Source: Asparagopsis taxiformis (lineage: Eukaryota > Rhodophyta > Florideophyceae > Bonnemaisoniales > Bonnemaisoniaceae). From it: DNA of 25,738 nt. The stretch lies in contig JALQPE010002684.1 in the NCBI GenBank assembly GCA_030407315.1, positions 1 through 25,738 on the forward strand. Reading direction: 5' to 3'. The translations under genes and the position numbers were made by a program. The notes beneath the pieces are model-generated. The model was not told the origin of the DNA, did not search any database, and saw nothing but the letters and a program-made list of their open reading frames with translations. Positions 1 to 10,460 of the stretch are shown piece by piece; position 1 is the stretch's first letter; each line of letters begins with the position of its first letter.

Positions 1-1060
1 CCTAACACTGTTTGACGAGGTTGCTTTCTGCGGTGGTGATCTGCGATCGTGAAGACGACTTATAGATCCGCTTCGGGTAGCGGCAGTTCCCTTCGCTAAA
101 ACTTGGTTGGTGCGATTTCAGAGCATCAGACAGTTCATCCTAGCCCCAATCGTCCACAGAGTCATCTGTTGTAATTGATGTACGTGTTGGAATGCGCGAA
201 GAAAGAGCTGGGTGGGGAAAGAGTTTGGATGGTAGAAGTGTCTGGCGGATGGTAGAAGGTGGAGAATAGTTGGGCTCGCACTTGAAGCATTACGAAGACG
301 CAAGGGCTGACGAGGAGTGGGGAGAGGATCGGTAAGCGAATGCGAGGACTGTCATTGAGATTAGTGTGTCTGTCGACGATACTTGAGCAGATAATAGTGG
401 TGGTCGAGGCGGAAGGGCAGGAGTGGCTGTTGCAGAGGTGCGACGGGGGTGGCTTGAGCAACAAGACGAATATCGGAAGAAGTTGACTCCTGAGAACTGC
501 GCTCGGAAAATTTCTGGGAAGCTGGCGATGTTTTTAGCTGTGTGCACTGGAGGAAATGACGAAGATGAGGGCACCGTTGGCGAATTATGCGCTTCCGAGA
601 GGCGAATTCGAGCGCCACTTTGGGTGTGTTTACGAACATCTGAAGTATGGTTTTGATCAGACAAAGGCTGAGGAAGCCATGCGAATGGGCGGTAGAATTT
701 GGTGGTGTTAGTTGTGTCGTTTCTGGTGATGCCATTATAAAAAATTCGCCAGAACAATTGTTTCCGCTTGAGTAGAATTGATTTCGCCCAAGTTGGCGAC
801 GGAAACTTGCGGTGAACAGGCGGGGAAGAATGCACGGAAGAATACGCAGAGAGCACTTACGACGCGCGAAAAGCTGAGAAATGTGTGACTATCACTCATG
901 GAAGACGTTGAGGGCGGAAGGGAACACATTGCAGAGGGAGGATGTGCGAGGCGGGAGGGAGAGGGAATAATTTCATGGCCTTGATGGGTCATGCATGCAC
1001 GGCTTACAGAACATGTGCATCTGGCAGTTAAATGGCCGGCGTGCTTCCAGTAGAAAGCCG
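1..1060. other. No recognisable gene
   Basis: Several reading frames are open here on the minus strand, the longest about 188 codons (290-856). Their translations are Ser/Pro/His-rich, overlap one another in different frames and resemble no family I know. The plus strand has only short frames. I see no RNA gene and no repeat. It is best treated as intergenic or as unrecognisable decayed sequence. Confidence 0.5.
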
Positions 1061-1062
1061 CC

Positions 1063-1127
1063 GGCCGCGGGTACAAATTGATCACATGTCACAATTCAAA
1101 ATTGTGACTCAAAATTTTGTACCGGCC
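1063..1127. repeat. Interrupted inverted repeat
   Basis: The outer arms read GGCCGCGGGTACAAA and TTTTGTACCGGCC. Nested inside is a CACAATT/AATTGTG hairpin at 1090-1106. The word GTGACATGTTGTACC follows at about 1160 and partly mirrors the left arm again. This could be a small miniature inverted-repeat element. No target duplication was identified. Confidence 0.4.
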
Positions 1128-1419
1128 TGTTGTGCTTCAATTTCAAGCACACCCCTCCGTGACATGTTGTACCTCCCGCCAAAAGTGGCAGTGTTTCGGT
1201 TGCATACTTTGAGCATAATGTGCACAATGTGCACAATGATTGTGTACATGTGTGTACTCGAGACGCCATGGCGTGGATGTCTTGGCGGTGCTCATTGTAA
1301 TTCACGCTCAACAGTGCGTGCATGCCGACGCGGACATCAGCACACGACGGAGCATGTGATACGTCCATGCATGGACTGCATCACACACTCAACGTGCAAA
1401 TAGGATCTTATAGCAGTCC

Positions 1420-1790
1420 ATGCCTGGAGCATATGACTGTAAAGGGGTATAGGAGTGGGGAGCATGTATGACACGGATGGTTGTACACATAAGTGTGTGG
1501 CGTTCGAGAATCAATAAGTGGAGCAGTGTATGGTCGTCGGCACTTTGCAATACGGCGTGTATGATTGTACAGGGTATAGGAGCGTGGAGCATGCATAGCA
1601 TGGATGGATTTACACATATGTTTGCATGAGTCTGTGGCGTGCATGGATGGGTGTACAAAGAAGTGTGCATGAGTCTGTGGCGTGCATGGATTGCACGGAA
1701 GGGTGTACAAATAAGTGTGCATGTCTGTGTGGCGGCAGTGAAGCAATCAGTGCAACAGTGCATGCACGTCACAGCACTTTGCAATATGAA
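1420..1790. repeat. Degenerate GT-rich tandem repeats
   Basis: The phrase GGGTATAGGAG followed by GGAGCATG and a TGTACACAT-like word recurs about 128 bp apart (1445 and 1573). A second motif, GCATGAGTCTGTGGCGTGCA, recurs at about 1624 and 1668. The words CAGTG and GCACTTTGCAATA end two of the units (about 1540 and 1780). The minus-strand open frames here are Cys/His/Thr-rich products of the repeat, not genes. Confidence 0.6.
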
Positions 1791-1861
1791 TTATTATGAA
1801 TGAGTGAGTGGCATTAAAGAGATTCTGAACGACATACATTTATGTGAACGGTCTTACCAAC

Positions 1862-2944
1862 TTATTTAAACGATGGCAACTGCTCTCGTACTCGATCACA
1901 GGTTGCACCATCTAACTTTCCGTCCACTAGCGAGTCAAACGTTGTAATCACCGAAGTAAGCGCAATTGTGTCAATCCAGGGTGTAGGAGTGCCGAGCACA
2001 AAGCACGGTTTGTACCTACTCCGGTAGGAGTCAGCGTCCGTTTTGGTGTACCAATGAACCATCAATTTTGCGATACGGTTTCCCTTGCGCGTAATTCTAT
2101 GTGTTCTCGCCACCCAGAACGGCTCCTCATCCGTACACTGATCCCCTTTGACCACCAGAAACAACTTCTTTCCCGATTGTGTAGCACTCAGAAGACTCGG
2201 CGGCGCCGTTTCTTCGTGAATCGAAAGCGTCTCCGAATTTTCGGACTGTTGCACGATGGGCTTTTCAGTAGCTTTGGAGGGTTGAAACTGCTGCTCAGCA
2301 CGCGATACTTCATTTTTGTCCGTAGGCTCAGCACGCGACACTTCATTTTTGTCCGTAGGAGATTGCGGCTGTGTTTGCGTCGCTAGATGTTTGTCCATAT
2401 CAGATTTCTGTGCACTGAACGTGTCAATGTGCGAATTTTTCGGCGCGGATTGATGCGCTTTGTCTGCCGGCAAGCGTACTCGATGGTGAGGAGATGGAGA
2501 GCGGAGTCGCATACAGCGCTCACAACGTTCACACTCTCCCCCCTTTTTTTTCTCGATCGCCAGTTGCGCAGCTTTTTTCAGTGGTTTTTTGTTTGACCAC
2601 TGCATCTCGCGGGAGAAGCCGAATACCTGCGTTAAGAATTGATAGCAGACGGCACTCCCGCGATATGCGTACATTTCCGACACCGGCTCATATAACGATA
2701 CTAAGTAGCGCTGTCGTCTCGTACGGTCATACTCAACGACTCGAAATGAGTCCCTTACTAGATCTTCGCTGGCAGCAATTTCGAAGCAGCGCCGGGAACA
2801 GCATTGTACCTTGTGCAATTCTCCATCTTCGAACTTTTTCGCTATGATTTTTGCCCTGTTCAGATTTCTCTTCCTGATAGAGGACACCTGTCCTTTCATC
2901 GCGAAAGACAGTCGGTCTATTTTAGATCCTGATGATTCGGTCAT
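1862..2944 (-). CDS. Intact DUF7869-related protein lacking the catalytic core
   Basis: A 360-residue open frame starts at ATG 2944. The N-terminal part (about residues 45-130) has a CC-x3-CF motif, then a DRTRRQRYL-x-SLYEP stretch and GSAVCYQFL-x5-FGFSR. These align with the same landmarks of the DUF7869-like gene at 7474-9924: CCNKGCF, DDRRRYL-x-ALLEP and GKPVCCEFL-x5-FKFSR. The middle (about 140-245) is a low-complexity Lys/Gln/Ser-rich linker with a duplicated TDKNEVSRAEP unit. The C-terminal part (about 260-360) has VVKGDQCTDEEPFW and VHWY, matching AVNGEDCTTEMPFW and VRWY of the other copy. The DUF7869 core (VDGADQ, VDNCTREN, GHTHADID) is absent. What I see is a core-less relative. I infer a DNA-binding or regulatory accessory protein, or an internally deleted transposase. 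The C-terminal module resembles chromatin-reader folds (BAH/chromo-like), which is weak. It is divergent from the ParB-methylase gene. Confidence 0.7.
   Translation of the reverse strand: MTESSGSKIDRLSFAMKGQVSSIRKRNLNRAKIIAKKFEDGELHKVQCCSRRCFEIAASEDLVRDSFRVVEYDRTRRQRYLVSLYEPVSEMYAYRGSAVCYQFLTQVFGFSREMQWSNKKPLKKAAQLAIEKKKGGECERCERCMRLRSPSPHHRVRLPADKAHQSAPKNSHIDTFSAQKSDMDKHLATQTQPQSPTDKNEVSRAEPTDKNEVSRAEQQFQPSKATEKPIVQQSENSETLSIHEETAPPSLLSATQSGKKLFLVVKGDQCTDEEPFWVARTHRITRKGNRIAKLMVHWYTKTDADSYRSRYKPCFVLGTPTPWIDTIALTSVITTFDSLVDGKLDGATCDRVREQLPSFK
2293..2358 (-). repeat. 33-bp tandem duplication inside the linker
   Basis: Two copies of a 33-bp unit begin at 2293 and 2326 and differ at about one base (GCGATACTT versus GCGACACTT). 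The unit length is a multiple of three, so the duplication adds 11 residues (TDKNEVSRAEP) and keeps the 360-residue frame open. Confidence 0.9.
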
Positions 2945-4241
2945 TGTTGATGGAGGTGGTATGGGGCGAAAGTGTCGGGGACTTGCAGCACATGTCCTGC
3001 TTTATACCAGAACGGGAACCAGCTTCTAATCAGTTATAAACGTTCAGGATGTAAATATGTCACAAATGAGCGCTTTCTGTACTTTTCGGAACGAGATGTA
3101 TTCTTGAATTATGAGCCTTGAATCCATCGATCTCATTGGACGCCCGGAACTCTCTTGAATTGAAGGATTCCAGCGTGCCAGTCGTAGTTCAACCAGCAAT
3201 GACTGTGGAAAGACATGTTATCTGTCTGATCTCTAATCCGAATACTCTTGGTGGGAACGATTCATTATCTGCTCCCGTTATTATTCCACATGTTCGTAGA
3301 ACAATATTCTGTTCATTGAATGGAGTCATAATGTAAATGTTCTACCATTTATATGTATCAAGGTGCATGCTATTGCACCTGAACCTTGTAAACACCATTT
3401 TAGTTGTACAAAAATCGAATCAAGCTTCTGTAGTTTGAGAACAGTACAACGTACTACTTTTCGGCAGGCCTGCTTTGTGCACCGTTCAAGCAATAATAAT
3501 GTTCTTTCGGTCTGAGTTTCTATTTCTAATATGCATTGTTTATCGTCTAAGTTGCAGTGGGTAGGAATGTACTCTAAGGTGTAATGTAGGATATGGAATG
3601 TATTAAGGGATGAAAGAAACCTGGTAGCTGCGCTGTTTACTGAAAAATGGCATTGCAATGGGGAAATGAGAATGGGTTTTTCGGTGTGCAAGATACTCAG
3701 ACCTGTTCGGTAATATTGGTATCGGAGGGGAAGGTGGCGAAACCTGTTCAGACATTCCTGCTATTAGCAGCGAAAAGATGATGTGTACGGCCCATTTCCT
3801 GTATAGGAAATAGTCCTGGTGAGATGGGCCATTCCTGGGAAATATGAAAAAAAATATGCCAAGTGTTGTGAGCAATATAGCAAATCAGATTGCCAAATCA
3901 TTCCATCATCTGGATAGACACGGCCCGGCGCAATATAATTTTTAGAATACCCCGCTACTGATATTTCTGACTGGTAATCATTGGGAGAGTGCTTGCGTCT
4001 CCTATCCACTTCAATTGTCTTCCGAGCAATGGTAACCACGATACTCGGGCCACCACCGCCGTCGTAATCCGGTTTGAGCCGTGTCGTGTCCTGCATGGCC
4101 AAGATGCTTCACCATGCATAGTACACTGGCCCAAAACCGAAATGACCGTTCACATTGGATCCGTTTGGGCCAGTGTACTATGCATGGTGAAAGTACACTG
4201 TACTTGAGTATGGCGTTCATGACAATCATTTCAAGTCCTTC
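2945..4241. other. Divergent intergenic region
   Basis: This 1.3-kb stretch separates the minus-strand core-less protein from the plus-strand ParB-methylase gene and so should carry both promoters. No open frame here is convincing. The best is a minus-strand frame from ATG 4096 to 3764 (about 110 codons) with no family I recognise. A small hairpin (ATTTCCT/AGGAAAT) lies near 3795-3812, and a long hairpin lies at 4108-4191. Confidence 0.5.
4108..4191. repeat. Perfect 28-bp inverted repeat, 28-nt loop
   Basis: The left arm 4108-4135 begins TTCACCATGCATAGTACACT. The right arm 4164-4191 is its exact reverse complement. A short palindrome, AAGTACACTGTACTT, follows immediately at 4190-4204. It sits about 50 bp before the first plausible start of the ParB-methylase gene. 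It could be a foldback scar or a binding site. Confidence 0.9.
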
Positions 4242-7200
4242 ATGCGAAAGTGCGAGAAATTGATACAGAGTTTTATAGCTTCTGTTTCCCCTTCATTTCT
4301 TACCCGGCACTTCATTATTTCAGAACTGGATGACATGACGAGATTCTTCAAGAGGAGTGGGTCCAGAATCAGTTCCAAATCAGGTCCTCCAGAAGAGGAA
4401 CCGGGTACTTCCACCATGAAGCACACTAATACCGCCTTATTTGCAGACGTCATGGAAGGGTCTACGAACACACGTGTTGATCCGCGGGCATGCATCCCAC
4501 TCACTGCTGTTCGACAAGTAGTGCGCTCTGGTGTGTTGCGATTGAAGTCGATATTTTCTGGAAACATAAAGTCAGCACAATGTCAAGAACAAGATGAAAC
4601 AAACGGAATTGATGGATTCATTTCGGGCTCCGACAATGCGATCGTAGTCGAGTTGGACCGGGTCGTTCCAGCGCCACATTATTGACTTTTTCAAAACGAT
4701 ACGCGGTCCTCAGGGTGATTTTCTTTCTGACAGTGAGGCGAAAGAGAAGTCCGAATGCCGTTCCGTTTGGTACGGAGTTGTTGACGGTATGCACAGACTG
4801 ACTGCAATCCAGGAGTTAATGGATGAGAACCCGGAGAGGTGGGACTCTTTTATGGCCTGTCACGATACTGAAAGGAGGTCATTCTATCCAAGTTCTGAAA
4901 CAACTAGGCAGACATCAGAACCGTAAGCATGATGCAACATTATATGTCGAAACCACGTTCTATGATATCCTGAGCGGAATGAAAGAAGAAGCCCACCGGA
5001 TGCAGAGCATGACCTCAAAGCCACCTACAGCCAAACAAGTTGCTGCCGCATATGATGGTTGCTCCCACCTCAAGGATAACACCGTGAGACAGACTGCTGC
5101 GACGGCATTGCGCCTTCCTGTGCGAGTGATCGAAGAGATTGGAACAATTATGAATTCGGAGCATCCAGACTTGGCAGAACCTCCTTCTAGCAACAGTATG
5201 GCATTGAAAACTCGGAGAAAGGGTACTAATACCCCAATGACAAGCGTTGACTGTCGCGTGTATCGCAAATTTGTGAATTTAACATCTTTGAAATCTGCAA
5301 CCAAGTTCATGAATGCTTCGGGTACTGATGCTGAAGAAGTTCAAGTTCATACTCTTTACAGGCTTCGGGGAATCTCCAGATTGAATAAATTCAAACCAGT
5401 ATCATACAAAGATACCCTCCAGCAATACGAATACACATGCGCAGCGATGAAAGAAGCGCGTAAGTTCGAGGTTCTTCATGAAGGACAGGTATGGCCAAAG
5501 GGCATGGAATCAATCAAGCAGAATCTACTTCGCTCATCAAAGTTCGATACTGATGTTATGGAGAACATGGGAAACGATTATAATATTCTGGATGCTCTTT
5601 TGAAGCAGTACCGGAAAGTTTGCCCTCAAATTGCTCCCATGAAGGAAAAGAAGTATCGGGAAAGCCATCGAAAAGACCCAGATCCCGATTCTTTCTGTCA
5701 GGAAATTGGCAAGACGGCAGCCGATAACGAAAATGCAGATACAAGGGACGCGAAAGAAGAGAAACAAAAAGATGTCTCGAAGGAAGATAGTGTTCCTCAA
5801 CTAGGCTCCGAAATATGTGATGAGGATATAGTCTCGGTACCGAAGATGAGCCAGATAACGCAAGAATCTGTACAAGATGAAGTTGACGCTTCCGAAAAGG
5901 TTATCACCGGACCGAAAACTTCTATTCCAGTGGACCGAATGATAACAGAGAACGATGTCTCTGCTTCACCTAGTATCAACTCAGACCGCCTCAACCTTCA
6001 TTCTAAACGCGGTTCATCTGGTACGAATGAGCCAGAAAGAAAAGACTACGTTCTTGAAATGGGAATTACATGCTATCAGATGAAATGGCAGGACTTCGAC
6101 AAGGAAATATGGACAGATGAGTACCCTCTTCAGGATTTAGTTCTTACCGACCCTCCGTATGGAACTCCGAATTCTAAATCCCTTCGTAATACCGCATATA
6201 ACAATTTCATAAGTGATAAGGAAATCAATGCATTATGCCAGTTTGCAAGGAGAGCCTTGAAGCCAGGTGGCTGGTTTTTCTGTTTTGTATCATTCCGAAA
6301 CTTTCCAGCATTCCTGCATGAGCTGAGAAACGTCGGTTTCGACGGTCCGGAATACCCTTTCGTATTCATGAAAGACACGAACACTGTACAAGCACATCGC
6401 GGAGATATGTTCCCACAAAACGCGTGCGAGTTTGCAGTTGTTGCCAGGGCTCCCGGACATCGTAAGGACGGTTTCAAGCCAGACCTTCGAAGCCAATATC
6501 ACCTCGTCCCAACAGAAACGAAACGGAAATTCGCTGCAATGTCCAGAATTCCCGTTTCGAAAGACAAACTTCTCACTCCAGGAACAAAATCTCCTGTTCT
6601 AACAGAAGAGAAAACATATTGGAATGTTATCCGAGATAATCAACACGTTTTGTCCTGAGAGGGTTTCAGTTATTGATGTTTACGGAGGAACACTTACTAC
6701 TGCGATCGCAGCGATGAAGACAGCCCGTTCATGTGTGGTTGTGGAAGCTAGTACCAAGATTTTCCGTCTCGCTCATGAAAGACTTCGTTCTATTGCCGAT
6801 GCTTTGTATCATAATGATCTGAGATCACGTATCGGATCGAAGAAGAGGAGAACAGGGAATCATGCAGAGGATGGCGTTCTGCTAAGCCAACCGAAAATCT
6901 GTTCGCTACAGAAAAAGGGAAAAGATGATAATACAAATGCCGGTAAATCCACTATCGAAGGAATAGAGAGAGTACTGAAAGGAGGAGATTCTGTTGAACT
7001 ATACATTTTGGATCAGGTCGTCGGAAAAGCGTCTCTCCTTTGTGCAGGAACTAGTGATGAGAGGTTCCAAACTACAATACACAATGTACCTCTAGCGAAC
7101 TTTCAAGGTGAGGATCAGAAACTTGTATCTTGTTATATGTTCGAACCGAACGAATGTTGTTTGGATTGTCCTTACCCGTACAAATACGGTGGTATTGAAC

Positions 7201-7274
7201 CTCCTCCTGGAACTTTGAAAGGGCTGAACGGGATATTCGCATGGGACTTGAACAAGATGAGGCCGTTGTCTTAG
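4242..7274 (+). pseudogene. ParB-like domain fused to adenine-type DNA methyltransferase, frameshifted
   Basis: One gene of about 1010 codons is read in four frame segments. Segment 1 (4242-4685) ends in ISGSDNAIVVELDRVVPAP. Segment 2 (about 4680-4850) carries VVDGMHRLTAIQELMDE, the DGxHRxxA signature of ParB-like nuclease/NTPase domains. Segment 3 (about 4850-6620) begins WPVTILKGGHSIQ and carries LTDPPYG (D at 6149), methyltransferase motif IV. Segment 4 (about 6640-7274) has VIDVYGGTLTTAIAA, which is SAM-binding motif I, and a Cys-rich tail (CCLDCPYPY). Motif IV before motif I is the beta-class order of N6-adenine/N4-cytosine methyltransferases. A Lys/Glu-rich linker lies before the methylase. 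The expected role is sequence-guided DNA methylation; the substrate is unknown. Frameshifts lie near 4680, 4850 and 6620-6650. Junctions are too tight for introns, so it is a pseudogene unless the assembly has indel errors. Possible starts are ATG 4242, 4336 or 4416. The DUF7869 gene follows on the same strand after 199 bp. Confidence 0.82.
4680..4850 (+). other. ParB-like domain segment (third frame)
   Basis: This stretch has no long open frame of its own and is easily missed. Its middle frame reads IIDFFKTIRGPQGDF, then WYGVVDGMHRLTAIQEL. The DGMHRLTA motif is the conserved core of ParB/sulfiredoxin-fold domains. It joins the end of the upstream segment (VVPAPHY) to the start of the methylase segment (WPVTILKGG), which places one frameshift on each side. 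Confidence 0.75.
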
Positions 7275-7473
7275 TCTTATTACGTATAGTTTCGCTCGGC
7301 CTTCAGAGAGGAAAGATTGTTGTCATTTTTCCCCGTAATCATGGCGCATGAAGAGCACAAATCAACCAATCAGCCGTACTCCATTCACAACAGAGATTGA
7401 TTTGACATAGGTATTTGGCGCTGTATCCTGGCCAACTATCGCCGTCGAGGAGGCCACTCTGCATCCATATTAG

Positions 7474-9924
7474 ATGAACGTCTCACCGGTGTCATTCCTA
7501 CTCACCATGCATCTTGATCAACCGATATACTCGTCTTGCAGCCATCTCTTTTCCACGCTACCTGCAAATCTAACTACCGTTCAGAGATCATTCGTTCTGC
7601 TCCCACAGCAGATGGCTCCGCGTTTTCATCTCGCCGAAGCTAGGAATGACGCACTGGAGAAAGCCGAATCATACATGAAATCTCTTTCTAGGGACTCCGA
7701 ATCAGAACACGCTCCTTCTGTTGAAACCATATCTATGCCGCGTAGCCACGATGAAGTGATGCATGGAATAGTGGGTACTTCTTCCGACTCTTTCCGATCC
7801 ACGGCTTCGATGTATAAACCATTTTCACGACTACAACACAGGAAGAATTATGAAAGTGTGACGAGGTCCAGTTCAGTTCGTCGAAAGAGCAGCATGCTAG
7901 AGAGGCGGGTGAAGTTCAGTTTGTCACTGCCCAAAACAGATATAAGAAGAATACCATGCTGCAATAAGGGATGCTTCAGAAAAACCGACCATGTTTTCCT
8001 TCGGAATGAAGCAGAACGAGTTTTGTTGTACAACAGGGACGATCGCCGCAGGTATCTGCACGCTCTACTGGAACCAAACAGTAACCGGTTCTACTTCTCT
8101 GGGAAGCCTGTGTGTTGCGAATTCCTCGAGTTCAGCTTCAAGTTTTCACGACACCTGCAGACCTCGGTAAAGAAAGCTTGCCAGAATGGGAGTCTTCCAT
8201 TTATGGCTTCTCCGAAACGAATTTCTGGCTCTCCACATAGAGATGCAGTGATCTGCTTCCTTGAACGCTTGTCTGCCTCGACTGCTGATATGATGCCAGA
8301 CAGTGGAGAGAAGCATCTGCCTCTTTTCGAGAAGAAGGCTGTGTACGAGATGTTCTGCGACCAATTTACGTTATTATACTCGAACCGGAACCCACCAACT
8401 TTGAGCTACTTCTACAACACCTGGAACACGTTTTGCGCGAATATCAAGGTTCGGCGTGTCCAGAGGTTCACGAAATGTTCGGAATGTGAGTACATACGTG
8501 ATAAACTGGAAGCCATCGGGACAGATATTCAACGCACTGCTCCGCTTCTGAACGTCGCCAGCGTCATATCGAGATGGTGGCACGGGAACGCAGGGAGTAT
8601 CAAAAGAAGTGTGAAGAAGCGTCACTATATCCCTCCAGGTTCACGTCTCTGATCGTAGACGGGGCTGATCAATCAGGATACGGTCTTCCCCATTTCACGG
8701 TATGTACAAAAGCGACTGTTGGTCATAGTTTGAAGGTGAGACTCATAGGTGTTCTCGAACATGGTGTCCGAAAGCATCTTTCGTTGTACACACTTACTGC
8801 TGAATTCGAAACTGGGCAAATCATATCATCGAGGCAATTCACAGGACTCTTACCAAAAAGGCTATGGGTTCGAGTCTTCAGGGAACACTGTACTTGCAGG
8901 TAGACAATTGCACAAGAGAGAACAAGAACACGTTTCTGTTTTGCTATCTAGAATGTCTCGTTGCTTGGGGTGTGTTTGAAGAAGTACACGCTTCTTTCCT
9001 ACCCATCGGCCACACCCATGCAGACATCGACCAGGCCTTTAGCTGTACCTCTCGCAGGCTACGTTCCCACAACGCCGTCACTATGGAAGATTTAGTTGAA
9101 CAACTCAGAGTGTCCTATACTCGGAACCCTCTGTCTCTCGTATGTTGCACGTGGCAAACTTCTCCGGTCTCTGCCGGAGTGAGAATTCGGTTGGAAAAGT
9201 GCATGCTTTCTCAAAATTCAGATACTTCAGGTTTCACCGATCCCAAGATACAGGAAAAAGTTATGACTTCTACAGAACTGCATGCGATGTTAAGATATTT
9301 TGTGAAGACAACTGGAAGCCTCTCCCAGTTCTCACTCCGGGGCTGAATGGTTTCCTGGTTAAGCCTCCTGAACTGAAACGAACACCGAGTAATATCATAC
9401 GTTCTCCTCCAGATCGACATGAGGTCCTGCTCCGTTTTCGTTCGGAAGAGAGCAGGGTCAATAACAATTCTAAAATAGATCAGCTACATGAGCTTCTACG
9501 ACAGGTTTATGAGGAAAGGGAAGATTCTTTTCATTGGAACCTCACCGAATGTTTCGAGATGAATGGCATGTATCGAAAAGGAATCGGAACGTCGTCCCGA
9601 TGGAGGAGGAACTCATGTCGACTGCAGATTGCATACCACTATCAGACTTGCCCTACTGGGTGAATCGCTTCGTGGCTGTAAATGGAGAAGACTGTACTAC
9701 TGAGATGCCGTTCTGGCTAGGACAAATTATGAGTTGTAAGAAAAACAACGAAGGGGTTATTTGTCAGCTGTGTGTTCGGTGGTACGAGGTCTACGATGGA
9801 AGAGACGCATGGTCAGGTAAGTATAGGCCTGCCATGCTTCGCAAGGGGAGAACAACAGTAGGTGGAAGGGACATATTCGGTTGACACCGTCATTGCAGAG
9901 TTCCCTTCACTAACAACAAGATGA
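7474..9924 (+). pseudogene. DUF7869 transposase-like protein, five frameshifts
   Basis: The first frame runs 7474-8652 from ATG 7474 (or 7612). It holds a Cys-rich N-terminal domain (CCNKGCF, GKPVCCEFL) and a middle region with KCSECEYIRDKL. The core continues in a second frame (about 8540-8880) with ASERRQRHIEMVARERREY and LIVDGADQSGYGLPHF, then a third (about 8880-9140) with LYLQVDNCTRENKN and FLPIGHTHADIDQAFS. These are the hallmarks of the DUF7869 family, and the three acidic motifs suggest an RNase H-like nuclease (inference). A fourth frame (about 9140-9540) holds VGKVHAFSKFRYFRF, and a fifth (to about 9860) a C-terminal module (VNGEDCTTEMPFW, VRWY). A last shift restores VDTVIAEFPSL, matching the end of the protein at 1862-2944, with a stop at 9922-9924. 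Frameshifts are near 8540, 8880, 9140, 9540-9600 and 9860. The probable role is transposase or integrase, now dead unless the indels are assembly errors. Confidence 0.82.
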
Positions 9925-10102
9925 TAAGAGCTGGGGTAGAGAAAGAGATCAGGTCAGGCCTGGCGTCTATTCCGAAGTAAAAACGCCTCGTCTTCGACGA
10001 CACGAGTAGTTCAATCAACTTTGTTATCCTATTCAATCAATATGAAAAAACATCTCTCATGTTCAATCAACTTCAGAAAGTTGGATTCTGGTTTGGAAAG
10101 TA

Positions 10103-10115
10103 CACTACGGTGTTG
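10103..10115 (+). mobile_element. CACTA-like terminal inverted repeat, left end
   Basis: The 13-bp word CACTACGGTGTTG is followed by AAAAGGGGGCCTCAGACAGT and then a dense GACAGT/ACTGTC array. The same word occurs in the same orientation at 16411 and inverted at 25690-25702. The 13-bp length and CACTA start match En/Spm-type ends. The preceding bases are GTA. Confidence 0.65.
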
Positions 10116-10118
10116 AAA

Positions 10119-10340
10119 AGGGGGCCTCAGACAGTACGGCGAGACAGTGATTTTTACTGTCTGAGACAGTAAAAATCACTATGCGGCAAATGAAAATTAA
10201 TGCCACACTTGGAGACAGTGATTTGCACTGTCTGGCAGACAGTACGGAACACTGTCTGCAGACAGTAAAAAACACTGTCTCACCGTACTGTCTGAGGCAA
10301 TGAATGGAGACAGTAAAAATTAATGATTTATTCAATAGTT
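10119..10340. repeat. Irregular GACAGT/ACTGTC palindromes (subterminal)
   Basis: Repeated inverted words such as GACAGTGATTTTTACTGTC and CAGACAGTAAAAAACACTGTC occur every 20-40 bp in both orientations. They resemble the subterminal motif clusters that bind the accessory transposition protein in CACTA elements. The binding role is inferred. Confidence 0.75.
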
Positions 10341-10460
10341 GGATATGATGTAATTTACTGTACTGGGCAGTGTTGGCGGATAGTGTTTTGTATTGGCCAA
10401 GGCAACATGGCCGGATAGTGAAATACGCTGCCTGGGACAACAGATGGAACCAACACGGTG

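Noticed and set aside
290..856. 188-codon minus-strand open frame
   Set aside because: Ser/Pro/His-rich, overlapped by several other open frames, no family features and no paralogue in the window.
1389..1784. Cys/His-rich minus-strand frames resembling zinc fingers
   Set aside because: They are produced by GT-rich tandem repeats, and the Cys/His spacing follows the repeat rather than a finger pattern.
3764..4096. 111-codon minus-strand frame with an ATG start in the divergent region
   Set aside because: Moderately protein-like, but no recognisable motif and no second copy; too weak to call.
4680..4850. Introns explaining the frame changes in the methylase gene
   Set aside because: Homologous sequence on the two sides is nearly contiguous, leaving no room for an intron; small indels explain it better.
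7474..9924. DUF7869 gene as the transposase of the CACTA-like ends
   Set aside because: It lies outside the 10103-25702 bracket, and its motifs differ from CACTA (Transposase_21-type) enzymes. The two may belong to different elements.
1862..9924. Terminal inverted repeats or LTRs bounding the methylase/DUF7869 module
   Set aside because: I compared about 100-180 bp at each side by eye and found no convincing inverted or direct repeat.
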